DNA from: Naganishia liquefaciens
Taxonomy: Eukaryota > Basidiomycota > Tremellomycetes > Filobasidiales > Filobasidiaceae
Direction: 5' to 3'
DNA: 64,000 nucleotides
Assembly: GCA_013423385.1 (NCBI GenBank)
Contig: BLZA01000021.1
Span: 682,001-746,000, forward strand
Shown: positions 1 to 12,109 of the stretch, one piece after another
Layout of the letters: each line of letters starts with the position of its first letter
Position numbering within the stretch: the first letter of the stretch is position 1
The notes under the pieces: generated by a model
What the model was told of the DNA's origin: nothing
Database searches by the model: none
What the model saw: the letters and a program-made list of their open reading frames with translations, nothing else
Made by a program: the position numbers and the translations under genes

Positions 1-2781
1 GTGTCTTCAGAAGGCGTCATAATGACCGAGACGTTCTCCAGAACCGTGTCTGGCAGCGTGTTGGTGATGTTGAACTGATTGCGGAACTGATCAGCCAAGA
101 GAGCGGACACATGGGCAGCAAATAGCGCCTTACCTGGAAGACAATGTGTTCCTTGAAGATGTGCTTGACGGCAGTGACCACATATTCAGTCTCGCTCTCA
201 GTAAGAGCCACTGGCTTTGAAGTGCTTCGCAACACGGAGCCGTATGGCTCGAGTTCCGGTACAGCCTGCAGCTGAGCAGTGTAAAGTGATTGTATGCTTG
301 CCGCCGAAGGCTGCGAGGTCTCTTGAGCTGTTGGCGAAGGCGCAACGATGTCGAGGGCAACAGGCCCTGTACAGGGAGAAACTGATTAGCCGAAAAATTG
401 GTGCGAATCGATCTTCACTTACGAGGCACTTCAGCGGCAGCCTGTTCACGGCTGATTTTCGGAATGTTGGAAGTGTCGAAGGGCTCTTCCAGCTGAGCAG
501 GGGTCTTCAGGTATGACATAAGGGCGGATTCGAGATTGGCCAATGGGAACGTCGCCTCTGCGAACCTCTGTCAGCCTTTGCCAAAAATCGCGATTAAACA
601 TGCGCACCGTTTCGAATGTACTCATCGGCCAATGATTCTTCGCTCAGCACCCTAAGGTACATAGCAGCACGATCTCGGACTTCATCGTCGACATCGTCCA
701 GGCATCTGTGAAAATGGCTATTTAGTCCTTGCTATTCACGCCATCGAGTGCCAGCCAACCTTCTCAGCAGAACGTTTACGCTTTTGGCGATGGCGGGATC
801 TCCGACGGAAACACCGAATTTGGCAAGACTCGATACGGCAGCCGCCCGCACGACCGCGTTCTCCAAAACTACCCGGTTGTAGATGTATCGGATGAACTTC
901 GTAGGTTGCTTTGTCTTGGGTCCTTCAAGTCCAAGCAGGTGTAGAATCTGGACGGAGAGCTTCGTGAACTCGCAATCTTCAATGAATTCGCAAAGGTGAG
1001 CGAGGGCTAGACAAAGAAAGCGGAGAAGCTGATGAGGCAGGGAGCAGCGATGATCGCGGACCGGTCACATACCAGCTTCCTTGCACTCGCCGATATACTT
1101 GATCATATCAAAGATGGCATCGACGACGGCACGCTTGAAGTCGTACCCACCCTCGTCCCGCAAAACACCCGACAGGAACGAAAGCATGACAGCCTGTTTT
1201 GTCGGGAACTTGAGACAGAGAGATCGGATGGCGTCGACAACGATGATTTTGAATTCGTCTGTGATCTCGGTCATGAAGCCAGAGATCTGCTTCATCAGCC
1301 TGTCAACCGAAGCCTCATTGCCGGTCTTGAGAAGGGTGGTGATGGCATACGTGGCGATGCTGCGGTTCGTATCGGTGATCAAGTTCTCGATGTCCAGGTT
1401 GCAACCAGCGACAGCACCGGGATGAGTTTGGGCCAACTTGTTCAGAGACCGAATGGCTGCGAACTTGAGGACGGGTTTCGGTGACGACAGGAACAGCTGC
1501 AGAACTACAGATAGCGACCATCAGTTTTCCTTCTCCATGTCGAATGGGTGACCGCTTACCAGCGACAGGTCGGTACAATGTCGCCTGATCGATATTCTTG
1601 ACCTCTGTCAAAGCTCGAGCCGCCTCGATGTTGACCATGTCCGATTTGTGTCGCAAGAGACCATCTAGGAACTCGTACATCTGCTTGAAAACACTAAGAA
1701 TAGCAGTCACCGCTCTATCAGCATGGCGCCCGCAGGATCCGCTTAGGTATTGCTTACTTGGGATCTTCCTCCATCACCTTGCTCGCATATCGGATCAACA
1801 TGACGATCGCCATAGGGTTCTTCAGGATACCCGACGATCCGCCTTTCCCAGATCCACCAAACTGCTGCACCATTTTGGTTACCGCCATCCTGTCCTTTTC
1901 CCGGATGAGATAGAGCAAACCCAAAGCATGGTATTGCATGATGTAGCTCGTGCTCGGAATGGCCTGATAGCCAGCTTGCTGTGAGGAACTCCCGCCGCCA
2001 AAGTAGTTGGATGCGGCCCCATACAGCCCACCAGAAGATCCACCCTTTCCATTGGCGGCTTCCTGCGTTTCGTTGGCCCATCGACGGATCACATCTTTGG
2101 CAACCGGGTGAAGGTGATACGCGGAAACGATTGCCGCGGAGGAAACTGAAGGGTTTCGATCGACGATAGCAGACTTGAAAAATCGCTCGGTGGACACGAC
2201 GGAAGATGCCTAGAAAGAGCGCAAGTGTTCAGTACAGAGGTCCTTGCTCGCGCAGTGGGAAGACATACATCGATGATTCTCGCAAGAGCCCTGATGGCAT
2301 TCGGCCGATAAATGACTTCAAGGTTGGGCTGCATATCCTTCATAATCGACGAGGTGACCATGATAACATCCTCCGCTACGCTCGACAACTCCTTGATGAC
2401 AAGGTAGACCATTTGTCGGAGTGAGCTCTGTATAGAATTTGATGTGGTCAGTTCCGTTGTCTGGGCTCGAGTTTCGTATGACTCACGTCCTTGTGCTGGA
2501 AGAGCTTCGTCACGCCGAAGAACAGGGTTGTGGCTTCCTGAGTGGTAAAAGTCTCCCCGACATAGAGTAAGAATATGATTCGCGTCAAGAGCGCTCGGCA
2601 TTTGCGCGGAGAGATGGGCGATTCATTGAAGACTCGGGCTTCCTGGATGACGATGGCTTTGTCGTGGTAGAAAGCTGATCAAGGTGAGGATGGAATGTCA
2701 GAACTGCGGACACAGGGAATATGCTAACGCTCAAGACGACTCACCCATACCGCCGAGCTCCTCATCCTTCTTTAACGACAT
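1..2781 (-). CDS. SEC21: Coatomer subunit gamma (COPI), 3' end beyond window
   Basis: Gamma subunit of the COPI coat, which drives retrograde Golgi-to-ER vesicle budding. The start is the ATG at 2779-2781, opening [12 protein letters not shown]; exon 1 stops at 2745 before a GTGAGT donor and exon 2 starts at 2674. The first exons carry the conserved N-terminal adaptin-like solenoid ([16 protein letters not shown], then [13 protein letters not shown]). The 1754-2197 exon holds the conserved block with [10 protein letters not shown] and [16 protein letters not shown]. It also holds a Gly/Ser-rich insertion ([20 protein letters not shown]) of a type common in fungal orthologues. Near the left edge the appendage domain begins ([18 protein letters not shown] spliced to [19 protein letters not shown]), so only the last part of the appendage is missing. 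At least eight short introns interrupt the coding sequence. Identity is certain from sequence; individual exon ends in 500-1700 were not all resolved. Confidence 0.93.
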
Positions 2782-3486
2782 CGCGGAGATTTTCGGGCGA
2801 TAGAATACCGGTCGAAGGTGTCCAACGGGCCAGATGGAGCAATCACAGTCCTTGAGTGACTGTCAAGGTTCCGTGAATCTGTGGCTCTTCAGCGACGACC
2901 TCGGTGTAACGGGTAGAGTAGTATGATGAATCAACAGCGGGAGCTAGAGCGCTGTCCACGTCGCATCCCGAGCGCGGGCTCGCTTCCCGACTCTGGCCTA
3001 AAGCGCGAACGCGACTTAGGCATCCAACTAGGCTCTTCAGCAGCTTCTTTAGCTCCTTGCGTTCCGCTCAACATTCGTCTTGGTCGGAATAGCGATACCT
3101 ATAGTCTTCCCATAGACTCCTGCTCGATGGCGACATGAAAAGCATTGTTATATGGTGAGTCTGTTCAGGTACAACATGGTATAGACAGATAGGACCCACG
3201 GGACCTAGACCTCAACATGGGTCACAGCCTTTGAGTCGCTTGCATCTCGCTCCATTGGCGAGACGGTTATCTTACTGCGTCTTTGCCGAATGACTTACTG
3301 CAACAGGATCGAATCCCTTTTGTAGGTATTGGTACGAGCGCCGGTGATGACTTGTACTGTTTTGAGTGTTCATTTGCGGATGTTCGTTTGGCATCCAGGG
3401 CCGTACATTGAGCGGTCTGCGCGACTGCATTCTCGACTCGGCGGGAATGCTGGTGTCGCTATCGTTGTCGAAACGTATTACAAACA
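2782..3486. other. Intergenic, 0.7 kb
   Basis: This stretch lies between the start of the coatomer gamma gene and the 3' end of the next minus-strand gene. It should hold the coatomer promoter. Open frames here are short and lack splice-consistent partners. I see no RNA gene or repeat. Confidence 0.4.
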
Positions 3487-6378
3487 TCATACTTCGCAGT
3501 CGAAGATCATGTCCTCCGATGGTACCTCGCTTCGCAGCGAAATCGTTGATGAAGAGGCGCTTACTCCCGCCCCCTTCAAGGACGACGAGTAGCCTTGTCT
3601 TTGCTGGACATTTGTCGTGCGAGAGTAATTGGGAAGCGCGGTACTTTCAAGGCGAATCGATCCATGAGCAACATGCTGAGCGCAGTGGTCTTGCTGATGG
3701 GGCAGCTCCACATCCGAAAATTCCGGCTCAGGCAAGTAGTCCTGCAGCGTTTCAGCGTCGGCAGGATACCCATCAATCAGGCCCACTCACATCGTCGTAC
3801 TGCCTCTCCGGTGTCAGGATATCACGAAGCTGTTCACAAGCGTTCCAAATTCCTCTATGGGGTACTTCAAGATTCAGACAAAGTGAACAAACTGTCAATT
3901 GATGTGACTTAGCGCCGGTGCGGGCAGGACGACATCACGGCGAAGGCGTACTGTGGAGGCTCAACTCCATGGTTTCCCGTTCGAGCCAGTTGGCATGCTA
4001 CGCGTCCGCATAGATGTTAGTACGAGCTCTGCAATAACGAAGCGTGAAGAGAACACACGTAGAAGTCAATAACCTGAGCCGTGATTCCGGAGAAGTGGGA
4101 CAGCCACCCGACACTGTCCAAACGAAACGGTGTGAGGAGATCAGCATTCCAGTCTCTGCCTGTCAGCGCCCAAAATCGCGCCCACATACCAACGTCGCTG
4201 CGTCTCGAAACAATCTCCGTGACAGTCTAAGCTGATTGCTTGAAGATCTCTGAAAGCCTCAACTAAGGCGTAACGAATTTCCTCGTTGCTTTGCGCGTTC
4301 GTGTCTTCCCACAAGGTGTCTTTCGTGTATCGGCGGTGTTCAGAGCTCTGCTGGTCAAGCGAAGACATATCCCCACGCTGTTCCGACCAATGGTAAACCA
4401 ATGATCCAAAGGGGCGGCTTCGTGAGTTTCGCAATTCTGAGCCGGAATCGATGGAAACCCGCAGGAGATCCGGGTCCGATAGGAAGAAGAAAGCGGAGCT
4501 GCCGGTCGACGGCGAGCAGTCTTTGACACGGCAGTTGGAGCTCTGGCTATGCGAGCGAGAGGAGAAGCGGCAATCCTTCCCAGATTGAATGCGGTACGTG
4601 CTCGGAGAAGGCTGTGGGTCAAAGTCGACTTGCTTGATGGCGATGAACCTTCCGGGATCAGCCCGAGTTGGCGAGATAGATAGGAGATGACTGTTGTTAG
4701 GCGAGCGAGAAGAAGCTGCGAAACAGGATACGGTATACTGGGTTGGCAGATGGGAAGACGCTTTCGCGAAGCTCGAGGGCGAAAGGGAACCCTCAAGAGG
4801 GGCCAGCATATCGCCTATGGCCAACAGTGGTGAAACGAAGCAGGTTTTGAACCAAGGGCGACTGGCTTCTTTGATTATAGCTTCTTGATGCTTGATGGCG
4901 CTTGCGCGGCTACACTGACTTTGCGATACCGTCGAATCCAGGCGGAAGGCGATACAGTCACCGCACTGCTCCCCGTTGCACGAGCAGTGTGACGACCGTT
5001 TCAGTGGACTCGTGGCCGCTGACTCTAGCAACAATGACAAAGACTGAGAAAAGCATGAATATTCTCGGCCCCACGATGCGATGATGATCCAGCTCACAGC
5101 GCAGTGCTCGGAAATATTGGAAGATGGAAGAGCCGCCGTTTCAAAGGACGCCTTTGTCAGTGGGGCAACTGACTCCGTCCGTCGCTGGGTTTCCGACTGC
5201 TGGGCTGTTGAGGCGGGCAAGTCAAGTCAATCGCCTGGCCGCTACGCAGTCTTGCAGTATACTCGCCGATCAAAACTAGAAGTCGGCACTTGTCTAGCGC
5301 TCATGAACTTCCTTATTGTTCTCAACGGCGCGACGGTAGCTAGACGGGCCACCTACCGAAAGCGTTTCAGAATGAGACAGGCGCGAATCTTTTCGGGGCC
5401 AACGGCGAAAGAGCTGGTGAGAGACGATCCTGCGGGCTTTGCTTCTGATGAGTGCACGTCTCGGTGCCAGAACGAGGCGAGCGATGGCCTTTGGCGAACA
5501 GCTCTGACGAATGCGTTCTCTTTGATTAGTTCGGACCAGGTGAAGGAGTTCACGCTGATTGGCTTGCTTTTAAGGGCTGTAAGGCATGCTTCTGGATTGG
5601 AAGACGCCATACTGATGTGTATATTTCCTTTATCACTGAAAAGAGCGGGGCTCCGGCAAAGTTGTACCCGACACGAAGTCATCCATGTTAGCGGTATAGC
5701 AGAGGCAGCTAGACCAGCTGGTAGACCCAGCTCACGGGGATTTGGGCATTGGGAATCCCCAAGGGGCTTGATTTCGCCCACGCGTTTCGGGATGCTTCCG
5801 CCTGCCAGAACAGCTCAGAGAACGGCCGAACATGGCGTGATCTCTTGGAATGCTTGGTAAGCAGCAAAGGAGTATCTAAACAATACCAGAAGGCTTTGTC
5901 TTCCTCCAGTGCCGCTCGGCATATACACAGCTTTGACCAGTCGCTAGCTGTACGGGCCAGCTGTACCGCCTGATCAGCTGCCTGATCGCGTGTTGAATTC
6001 TCGTCCGATTTGAATATGGCTATTGAAAAGCCAGATCTATGAACCGCTGACAGAGCTCCTGATGGAGGGTCTCAGACACGCAAATGCTGTGCTACCCGAC
6101 TCCCAAGGATCCATACATTTCGCTAAGAACCATTGTTATCGAGTTGGAGCAACATCTAGCAGATCACCATTCAGCTTCGACTTCCACACATCTCGGAACC
6201 CTGAAGAAACCGAAGCGGTAGCTATGGCCGAGGTACATGATTTGCTCATCGTGACCACGCGAGACAACGGCGATATCTTCCAGCGGAACCTCAGAGGTGC
6301 AGCGAGATCTTTGCTAGATTCTTTGACCAGGAGTTGTCCGCGTGTGGATGACGGCAGACCGACGGAGCGTTGGCTCAA
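3487..6378 (-). CDS. Unrecognised multi-exon gene, splice structure unresolved
   Basis: I do not recognise this protein. The 3' half is clearly coding. An exon reading TEIVSRRSDVG continues, through consistent GT-AG introns, into DWNADLLTPFRLDSVGWLSH and then VIDFYHANWLERETMELSL. It proceeds to CSLCLNLEVPHRGIWNACEQ and a Ser-rich tail ending FDCEV at the TGA at 3487-3489. One intron there has a perfect TACTAAC branch site, at about 4015-4021. Upstream, coding-like segments lie at about 5996-5720 (ARTASDWSKLCICRAALEED, FWYCLDTPLLLTKHSKRSR) and 5350-5640 (SVNSFTWSELIKENAFVRAV), with weaker ones to about 6378. A 359-codon Ser-rich frame lies between (4141-5220), with a TTG rather than ATG at its 5' end. 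I could not join the upstream segments in phase with canonical splice sites. Either exons are missed, two genes are merged, or the gene is damaged. The true start is unknown. Confidence 0.4.
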
Positions 6379-6715
6379 CGGCAGGACGGAGACTAGCCGG
6401 AACTGAACATCTCTGGGGTGACTTGCACATATTCAAACCTTGATGTCCTGACCTCAGAAGCCTTCCAATAGCACAAAGGACAGGCGGTTTGCTTTTCAGC
6501 CCTCGTCATGTTGCATCACTGGCCGAGGCAGTCAGCCAAGTGATTCTTACCAAAGGTCGGGCAGCCGCAGATAGCAGAATTCCCTGAGTCGTCGACCGTC
6601 TTGTCGAATCGTTCCAGACGTCTGCCGAGATTCAAAGATTTGATCCCGGTGTCGTGTATCATGAACACAATCTGATACATGATATGCTACAATGGTTATC
6701 TAACAGACGCTGTCT
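6379..6715. other. Intergenic, about 0.3 kb
   Basis: Short gap between the unresolved minus-strand gene and the 3' end of the mitochondrial protein gene. I see no feature in it. Confidence 0.3.
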
Positions 6716-7791
6716 TCAAGCGCCGAGCCTCTGTTTCACCATTCCGATGGCTTCTCCTCGCTGGTCGAGGGAGACATTGGAGTTCCTTGAGAGCACGTAA
6801 TCTGCTTGTAGGACCGCAAACTGATTGATCTGCTCGCGAGGTGTTGACACATTCAAGAATTGTGGTAAAACCGGGGATGGAGGAAGGAGGTCGAGATCGC
6901 CTGCTTTTGTCGCAACTGAAAGGAGGTCGAGTCAGTATAACACCCTCAAAGTCTGTCAGATTGGCTTACATTTGCCGACCGCCGATCCCTCTGCGTTTTG
7001 CAGGTCCTCGAATACCTCTTTTCCAACAGCGCTCTGGGCATCGAATATAGACGTTTCACCAAAGAGTTCCTGGGTCGTCGGCGCCGTTCGAACAACCGGC
7101 TCGGTTGTTGGCTGACGCGATGAGGTGGGCGCTCTGGGCAAGGACGACTCTGCTCCGCTCCCCCGAGGTGTTCGAGGCCTCGACTCGCTCCTCGATGATT
7201 CCGCTCGCACTCGTCTATCGTCGGTTTGTCTCGATGGCCGATCCTCCGTGCTACCGCCCGTCCGTGGTCCGCTTTGCGCTCTCCTCTCAGGTCGCTGACC
7301 GTTCGCTTCTCGCGGCTTCCTCTCAATGCCATCTCCATTCTGCCTTCTATTGAAGTCGTTCGAGCGCCTGGGCCTTGGGGGAAGTGCTAGGCCTTGAAGC
7401 TGGGCGTAAGGATCCGCGGGTTGCATGCTGGATTGCCGAGGCGGTCTAGACGTCTGAAATGCTGTTACGGGTCGTCTTGAAGATTTGTCACCTTGGGTCT
7501 TCCTCGCTTGACGTGATTCCTTGTTGCCTGTCAACCGATAGTGTTAACGTCAAACCTCTCAAGGCATTGAAGCATCTGCGACTCACCCATTCCCGGGATC
7601 TGATATTCGGCCGGAATGTTCAGAAGCAATCTCTGTAGTCTCGATGTCTTCGACTCCTCTTGTCCTTCCGCTTGTTCGTTGGAACGGATCGTCGAAGTTG
7701 AGAGCGGTCGGCCCGCATGAGCATTGACGGCCAGCCTGCTTGCGCCGCGCTGAGAGGCTTGCCTGATGATATTAGACGACGACTTGAACAT
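6716..7791 (-). CDS. Putative mitochondrial protein of unknown function
   Basis: Three exons. The ATG at 7789-7791 opens a classic mitochondrial presequence (MFKSSSNIIRQASQRGASRL, rich in Arg/Ser with no acidic residue), followed by a Ser/Thr/Arg stretch that could hold the cleavage site. Exon 1 ends near EYQIPGM at a GTGAGT donor. Exon 2 is a basic, Pro/Arg-rich, probably disordered linker (RPERRAQSGPRTGGSTEDR) ending TSIFDAQSAVGKEVFEDLQN. Exon 3 (PVLPQFLNVSTPREQINQF, then DYVLSRNSNVSLDQRGEAIG) ends in VKQRLGA and a TGA at 6716-6718. The length, presequence and basic linker would suit a lineage-specific mitochondrial ribosomal or matrix protein, but no family motif is visible, so I leave function open. 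Confidence 0.75.
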
Positions 7792-8158
7792 TCTGCGAAG
7801 GGTTCCGCGCTTTCAGATGTGTGATGCACAGTGTTTTAGCCGGAAAGAGCGGCCTTCCCTGAATTGCAGCATGAGACACTCGGTGAATCCAACTTTTCCC
7901 AACTCCCCGCGTCGCGCGTAAGATGCCACCCGTGAGAAGCAACGATGAACGCGTGGCGGCGATCGAGAGGTTGATTCATACGGCTCATGGGTGCTTTCTT
8001 GGTGTTGAATGCAAAGTTGTTTCGTCAAACCTATTGTGCCATATTGAAGCACAAAGCACCTTTCGAGTAGCCGGGTACAGAGACGTCGATTCGACCTTGC
8101 GGCACCGCTCCAAAACGACGCGTACCCGAAACCCGAGAGTGCCGTGCACACAGTCAAG
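7792..8158. promoter_or_regulatory. Divergent promoter region (mitochondrial protein / SNU114)
   Basis: A 367-bp gap separates the two oppositely directed start codons, so both core promoters and 5' UTRs must lie here. No TATA box stands out. The boundaries are the two ATGs; the internal layout is inferred only from gene orientation. Confidence 0.5.
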
Positions 8159-11100
8159 ATGTCCATGGAGGATTATGATGGTATGCGTAGCCGACTCATG
8201 ATTTCCCGCTGAGGCCTCATCTTACTGTTCTCGTTCTCCATCTGCAGAGTTCGGAAACTACATAGGTGGCGACCTGGATTCAGATGACGAAGATGTCGAA
8301 GAGGATCAACAAAATGTCGGACAAGCAGGTCCCGCAACCGGCTTCGGCGCACCTTTGGAAGGTTATGACGACGAGATGACGGGCGTGAACGGTCACGACG
8401 ATGACATGATGGACACAGATGGAGACATCGGCACGCAGGTCGCGTTAGCGGGAACGGGAACGAGTACGAGCTCAAGGAAGTTAGGAAGGAGGGTACCACG
8501 CTAAGACCTTGTTGGTTGCAGCCCCTCGGAATCAGATCGTGCTTCACGAGGACAAGAAGTATTACCCGACAGCGGAAGAGACTTACGGGCCAGATGTGGA
8601 GACGCTTGTGCAAGAGGAGGACACACAGCTCTTGACAGAGCCGATCGTTCAGCCGATCAAGGTCAGGAAGTTCACAGTCGAGGAGAAGGACATGCCCGTT
8701 ACTAGGTTTGATCGAGGGTGAGTGCCGTGTGGCCAAAATTGATGACTGCAGACAGACAGCTCACTGATACCTCTGAAACAGTTTCATGCTTGAAATGATG
8801 GATCATCCATCCATGATTCGAAACGTAGCGGTTGCCGGCCATCTGCATCACGGAAAGACATCTCTGTTGGATACTCTGGTCCTTGAAACACATCAATTGA
8901 CATGGGACGCGGATGCACCGGTCAGTATGCTATAGTTCTTGTTTCCAATCTCCCCTGAACGTCTCGACTTGCAGATCCGGTATACCGATACTCATACCTT
9001 GTCTCGAGACCGTGGAATCTCCATCAAATCCTCTCCTATGTCGCTGGTCTTGCAGAACTCGCGTGGCAAATCACACCTCATCAACCTGATGGATACGCCT
9101 GGTCATGTGAATTTTGTGGATGAAGTAGCTTCTTGTGCGAGGTTATCGGATGGTATTGTGCTTGTCGTCGACGTTGTTGAAGGTGTAAGTCAAGCCTTAC
9201 TTGGTAACTATATATTACTGAAGGTGTTGGATTCTAGGTCATGTCAAATACGGAGGCGATCATCAAGCATGCTCTGCTTGAAGGTCTTCCGATGGTACTG
9301 GTTATTAACAAGATGGACCGTTTGATTCTCGAACTCCGTCTCCCCCCAAGTGAAGCATTCTTCAAGATCAAGCACACCATCGAAGAGGTGAACAGCGTCA
9401 TTGCGTGAGTCTTGCTGGATCTGGACGCCGTCTCAGGCCTGATATTCCTTCTCCAGCTCGATCAACCCAGATGAGAGCTTGCGCATGTCGCCCGAACGAG
9501 GAAACGTGGCATTCGCATCCACGCAGATGGGCTGGGTGTTCACTTTGCGATCTTTCGCTCAAATGTACAGCGATACCTATGGTGAGTCTCGTGATTCCGG
9601 AATAGAAGCATTGCTGAGGGTGTTCTCTAGGGGCTGTTGATATTGATGAGCTCGCGCCGAGGCTTTGGGGAAACATCTATTTCAACGAGGAGTCGAGAAA
9701 GTTCAGCAAGAAACCGGCGGACCCCGAGACCAAGCGTTCTTTCGTGCATTTCATCCTGGAGCCCCTGTATAAACTATACACTCAGGTGTGTACGGTCATT
9801 CGCAATGGAGGCCAAGTGCTGACATAAATCTTAGGTTATGAGCGAGGAGACGGAAACGCTGAAATCCACTCTGGCGAAACTCAACATCACGCTGAAACCA
9901 GCTTGCTACAAGATGGACGTTCGCCCTCTGCTCAAGGTCGTTCTGGAAGCATTCTTCGGCCCAGCACGAGCTCTGGTGGATTTGATCACGGAGAAGATCC
10001 CCTCACCGGTTGAGGCTGCCGCATCTTTGGTAAGTCAAACACGGCGACCATCCGCACCCTGCGATTGACCTTGATCGTCCTGCAGATCTCACGGACATAT
10101 ACAGGCCCCATGACCAGCGAGATGGCGCAATCGATGCAGCAATGCAATCCCGACGGTCCTGCCATCGTCCATATCACAAAGCTTTACCACACAGCAGACG
10201 CCCAGACTTTCCGCGCTTTCGGTCGAGTGATGAGCGGAACCATTCGTCAGGGCCAATTGGTCAAGGTACTGGGAGAGGGCTATTCGCCAGATGACGAGGA
10301 AGACATGGTTTCTCAGTCAATCGATAATATTTGGTTGCACGAGTCGAGGTCAGTTTTTGCCGTTTCACACGAAGATCCTGCCAACTGACTTGTCTTGTAG
10401 ATATGTCGTCGAGACTGATCGTGCATCTGCCGGTAACCTGGTCTTGCTTGGCGGAGTGGACGCTTCTATTTCAAAAACGGCAACAATAGTATCTCGGGAC
10501 ATCGACGAAGAGCTTCACATCTTCAAACCGATCAAGCACATGACGCAGTCCGTACTCAAAATTGCAGTCGAGCCAATTTCGCCGTCGGAATTGCCAAAGA
10601 TGCTCGACGGTTTACGGAAGATTAATAAATCATATCCGTTGGTCACCACGAAGGTCGAGGAATCTGGTGAACACATCATTTTGGGCACGGGCGAACTATA
10701 CCTGGATTGCGTTATGCACGACTTGCGGCGACTCTTTTCTGAAATCGAGATCAAGGTTTCGGATCCCGTTGTCAAGTTCTGTGAGACCGTAGTGGAAACA
10801 TCAGCTCTCAAGTGCTACGCCGATACACCCAACAAAAAGTCAGTCCGAGATTGTTAAATCAAGCAACTTGCACTCATTTTTCCATTTAGAAACCGAATCA
10901 CAATGATAGCGGAACCATTAGAGCGAGGACTCGCTGAGGAGATTGAAAAGGGCAAGGTGACAATGAAAATGACAAACAAGGAACGAGGAAAGTTCTTCGA
11001 AAACAACTATCAGTGGGATCTTCTGGCGTCGCGAAATATATGGGCATTCGGTCCCGAGGAACAGGGGCCAAACATCTTGGTCAACGATACTCTCCCTTCG

Positions 11101-11984
11101 GAAGTCGACACCAAACTCTTGACTAGCGTAAAGGAGAGCATCAAACAGGGTTTCCAGTGGGGTGCCCGAGAGGGGCCATTATGCGATGAACGTGCGTATC
11201 AGCATATGGCTGCGAGAGCAATACTGATCCTTCGTGTACGCATCTAGCCATCCGGGGAGTCAAGTTCAGAATATTAGATGCATCAATCGCACCGGAGCCG
11301 ATCTTCCGGGGCGGCGGTCAGGTGATTCCAACAGCCAGACGGGTTTGTTATTCAAGTTTCTTGATGGTACGTGGAGCCAACCTACGTAGAGACGCTTTGT
11401 TGACACCAGAACGTCATCGCAGGCGACGCCAAGATTGCTGGAACCGGTGTATTATGTCGAGGTGCAAGCCCCCGCCGATTGTGTCGCTGCGGTATACACG
11501 GTCCTGGCAAGACGGCGAGGTCATGTCACGAAAGACACGCCCAAACCTGGGTCTCCGCTTTACACTGTGCAAGCATTCATTCCGGTCCTCGATGCCAACG
11601 GATTCGAGACGGATCTTAGAATGGCCACTCAGGGTCAGGCGTTCTGCCAGATGAACTTTGACCACTGGAGCGTTGTCCCAGGTGAGTGTGATGAGATAGA
11701 TGCATCGATTTGACGCTGACGTCCCTTCGAAAAGGTGACCCGACGGACACATCCATAAAACTTCGCCCGCTGGAACCTGCGTCGGGTCAGGCGCTGGCAC
11801 GGGACTTGGTTCTTAAGACGAGACGTCGAAAAGGTCTGTCGGACAGTATCGCCGTCAGCAAATATCTGGAAGATGAGGTATGTTCAGATTTCGGTTTTGA
11901 AAAGGCTTCAGTGCTGATTGCATTCACGTCTTGCAGACTATTATCGCGATCAGCGCCAGTGGCAACGCAGATCTGCTCGGTTAG
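8159..11984 (+). CDS. SNU114: U5 snRNP GTPase Snu114 (EFTUD2)
   Basis: EF-2-like GTPase of the U5 snRNP that controls Brr2-driven unwinding of U4/U6 and spliceosome disassembly in the nucleus. The start at 8159 gives [20 protein letters not shown], the typical acidic N terminus of the family. GTPase motifs are in order: G1 [14 protein letters not shown] (about 8830), the switch region with [12 protein letters not shown]3 [13 protein letters not shown] (about 9090) and G4 VLVINKMDR (about 9300). Downstream are the EF-2-type domains ([23 protein letters not shown]-like [15 protein letters not shown]). The C terminus reads [19 protein letters not shown] spliced to [15 protein letters not shown] and TAG at 11982-11984. 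About ten short introns interrupt it. The family is normally about 970 residues, and this copy looks full length. EF-2 itself is excluded by the acidic N terminus. Confidence 0.95.
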
Positions 11985-12109
11985 GCATATGCATGCAACC
12001 GTGAGACCGGGATTGGCTGTAAATTATCTAGCCATATTCCATCTGATGACACAAAGTTCAAGCATTAGCACTGAAAATCGCAGCGATTTTCCTGCAAAGA
12101 TGGATTGGA

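Noticed and set aside
5081-6406. Plus-strand open frames of 259 and 127 codons
   Set aside because: The minus strand across the same interval gives more protein-like segments and consistent 3' splicing, so the plus frames are probably shadows. I keep some doubt because the minus gene is not resolved.
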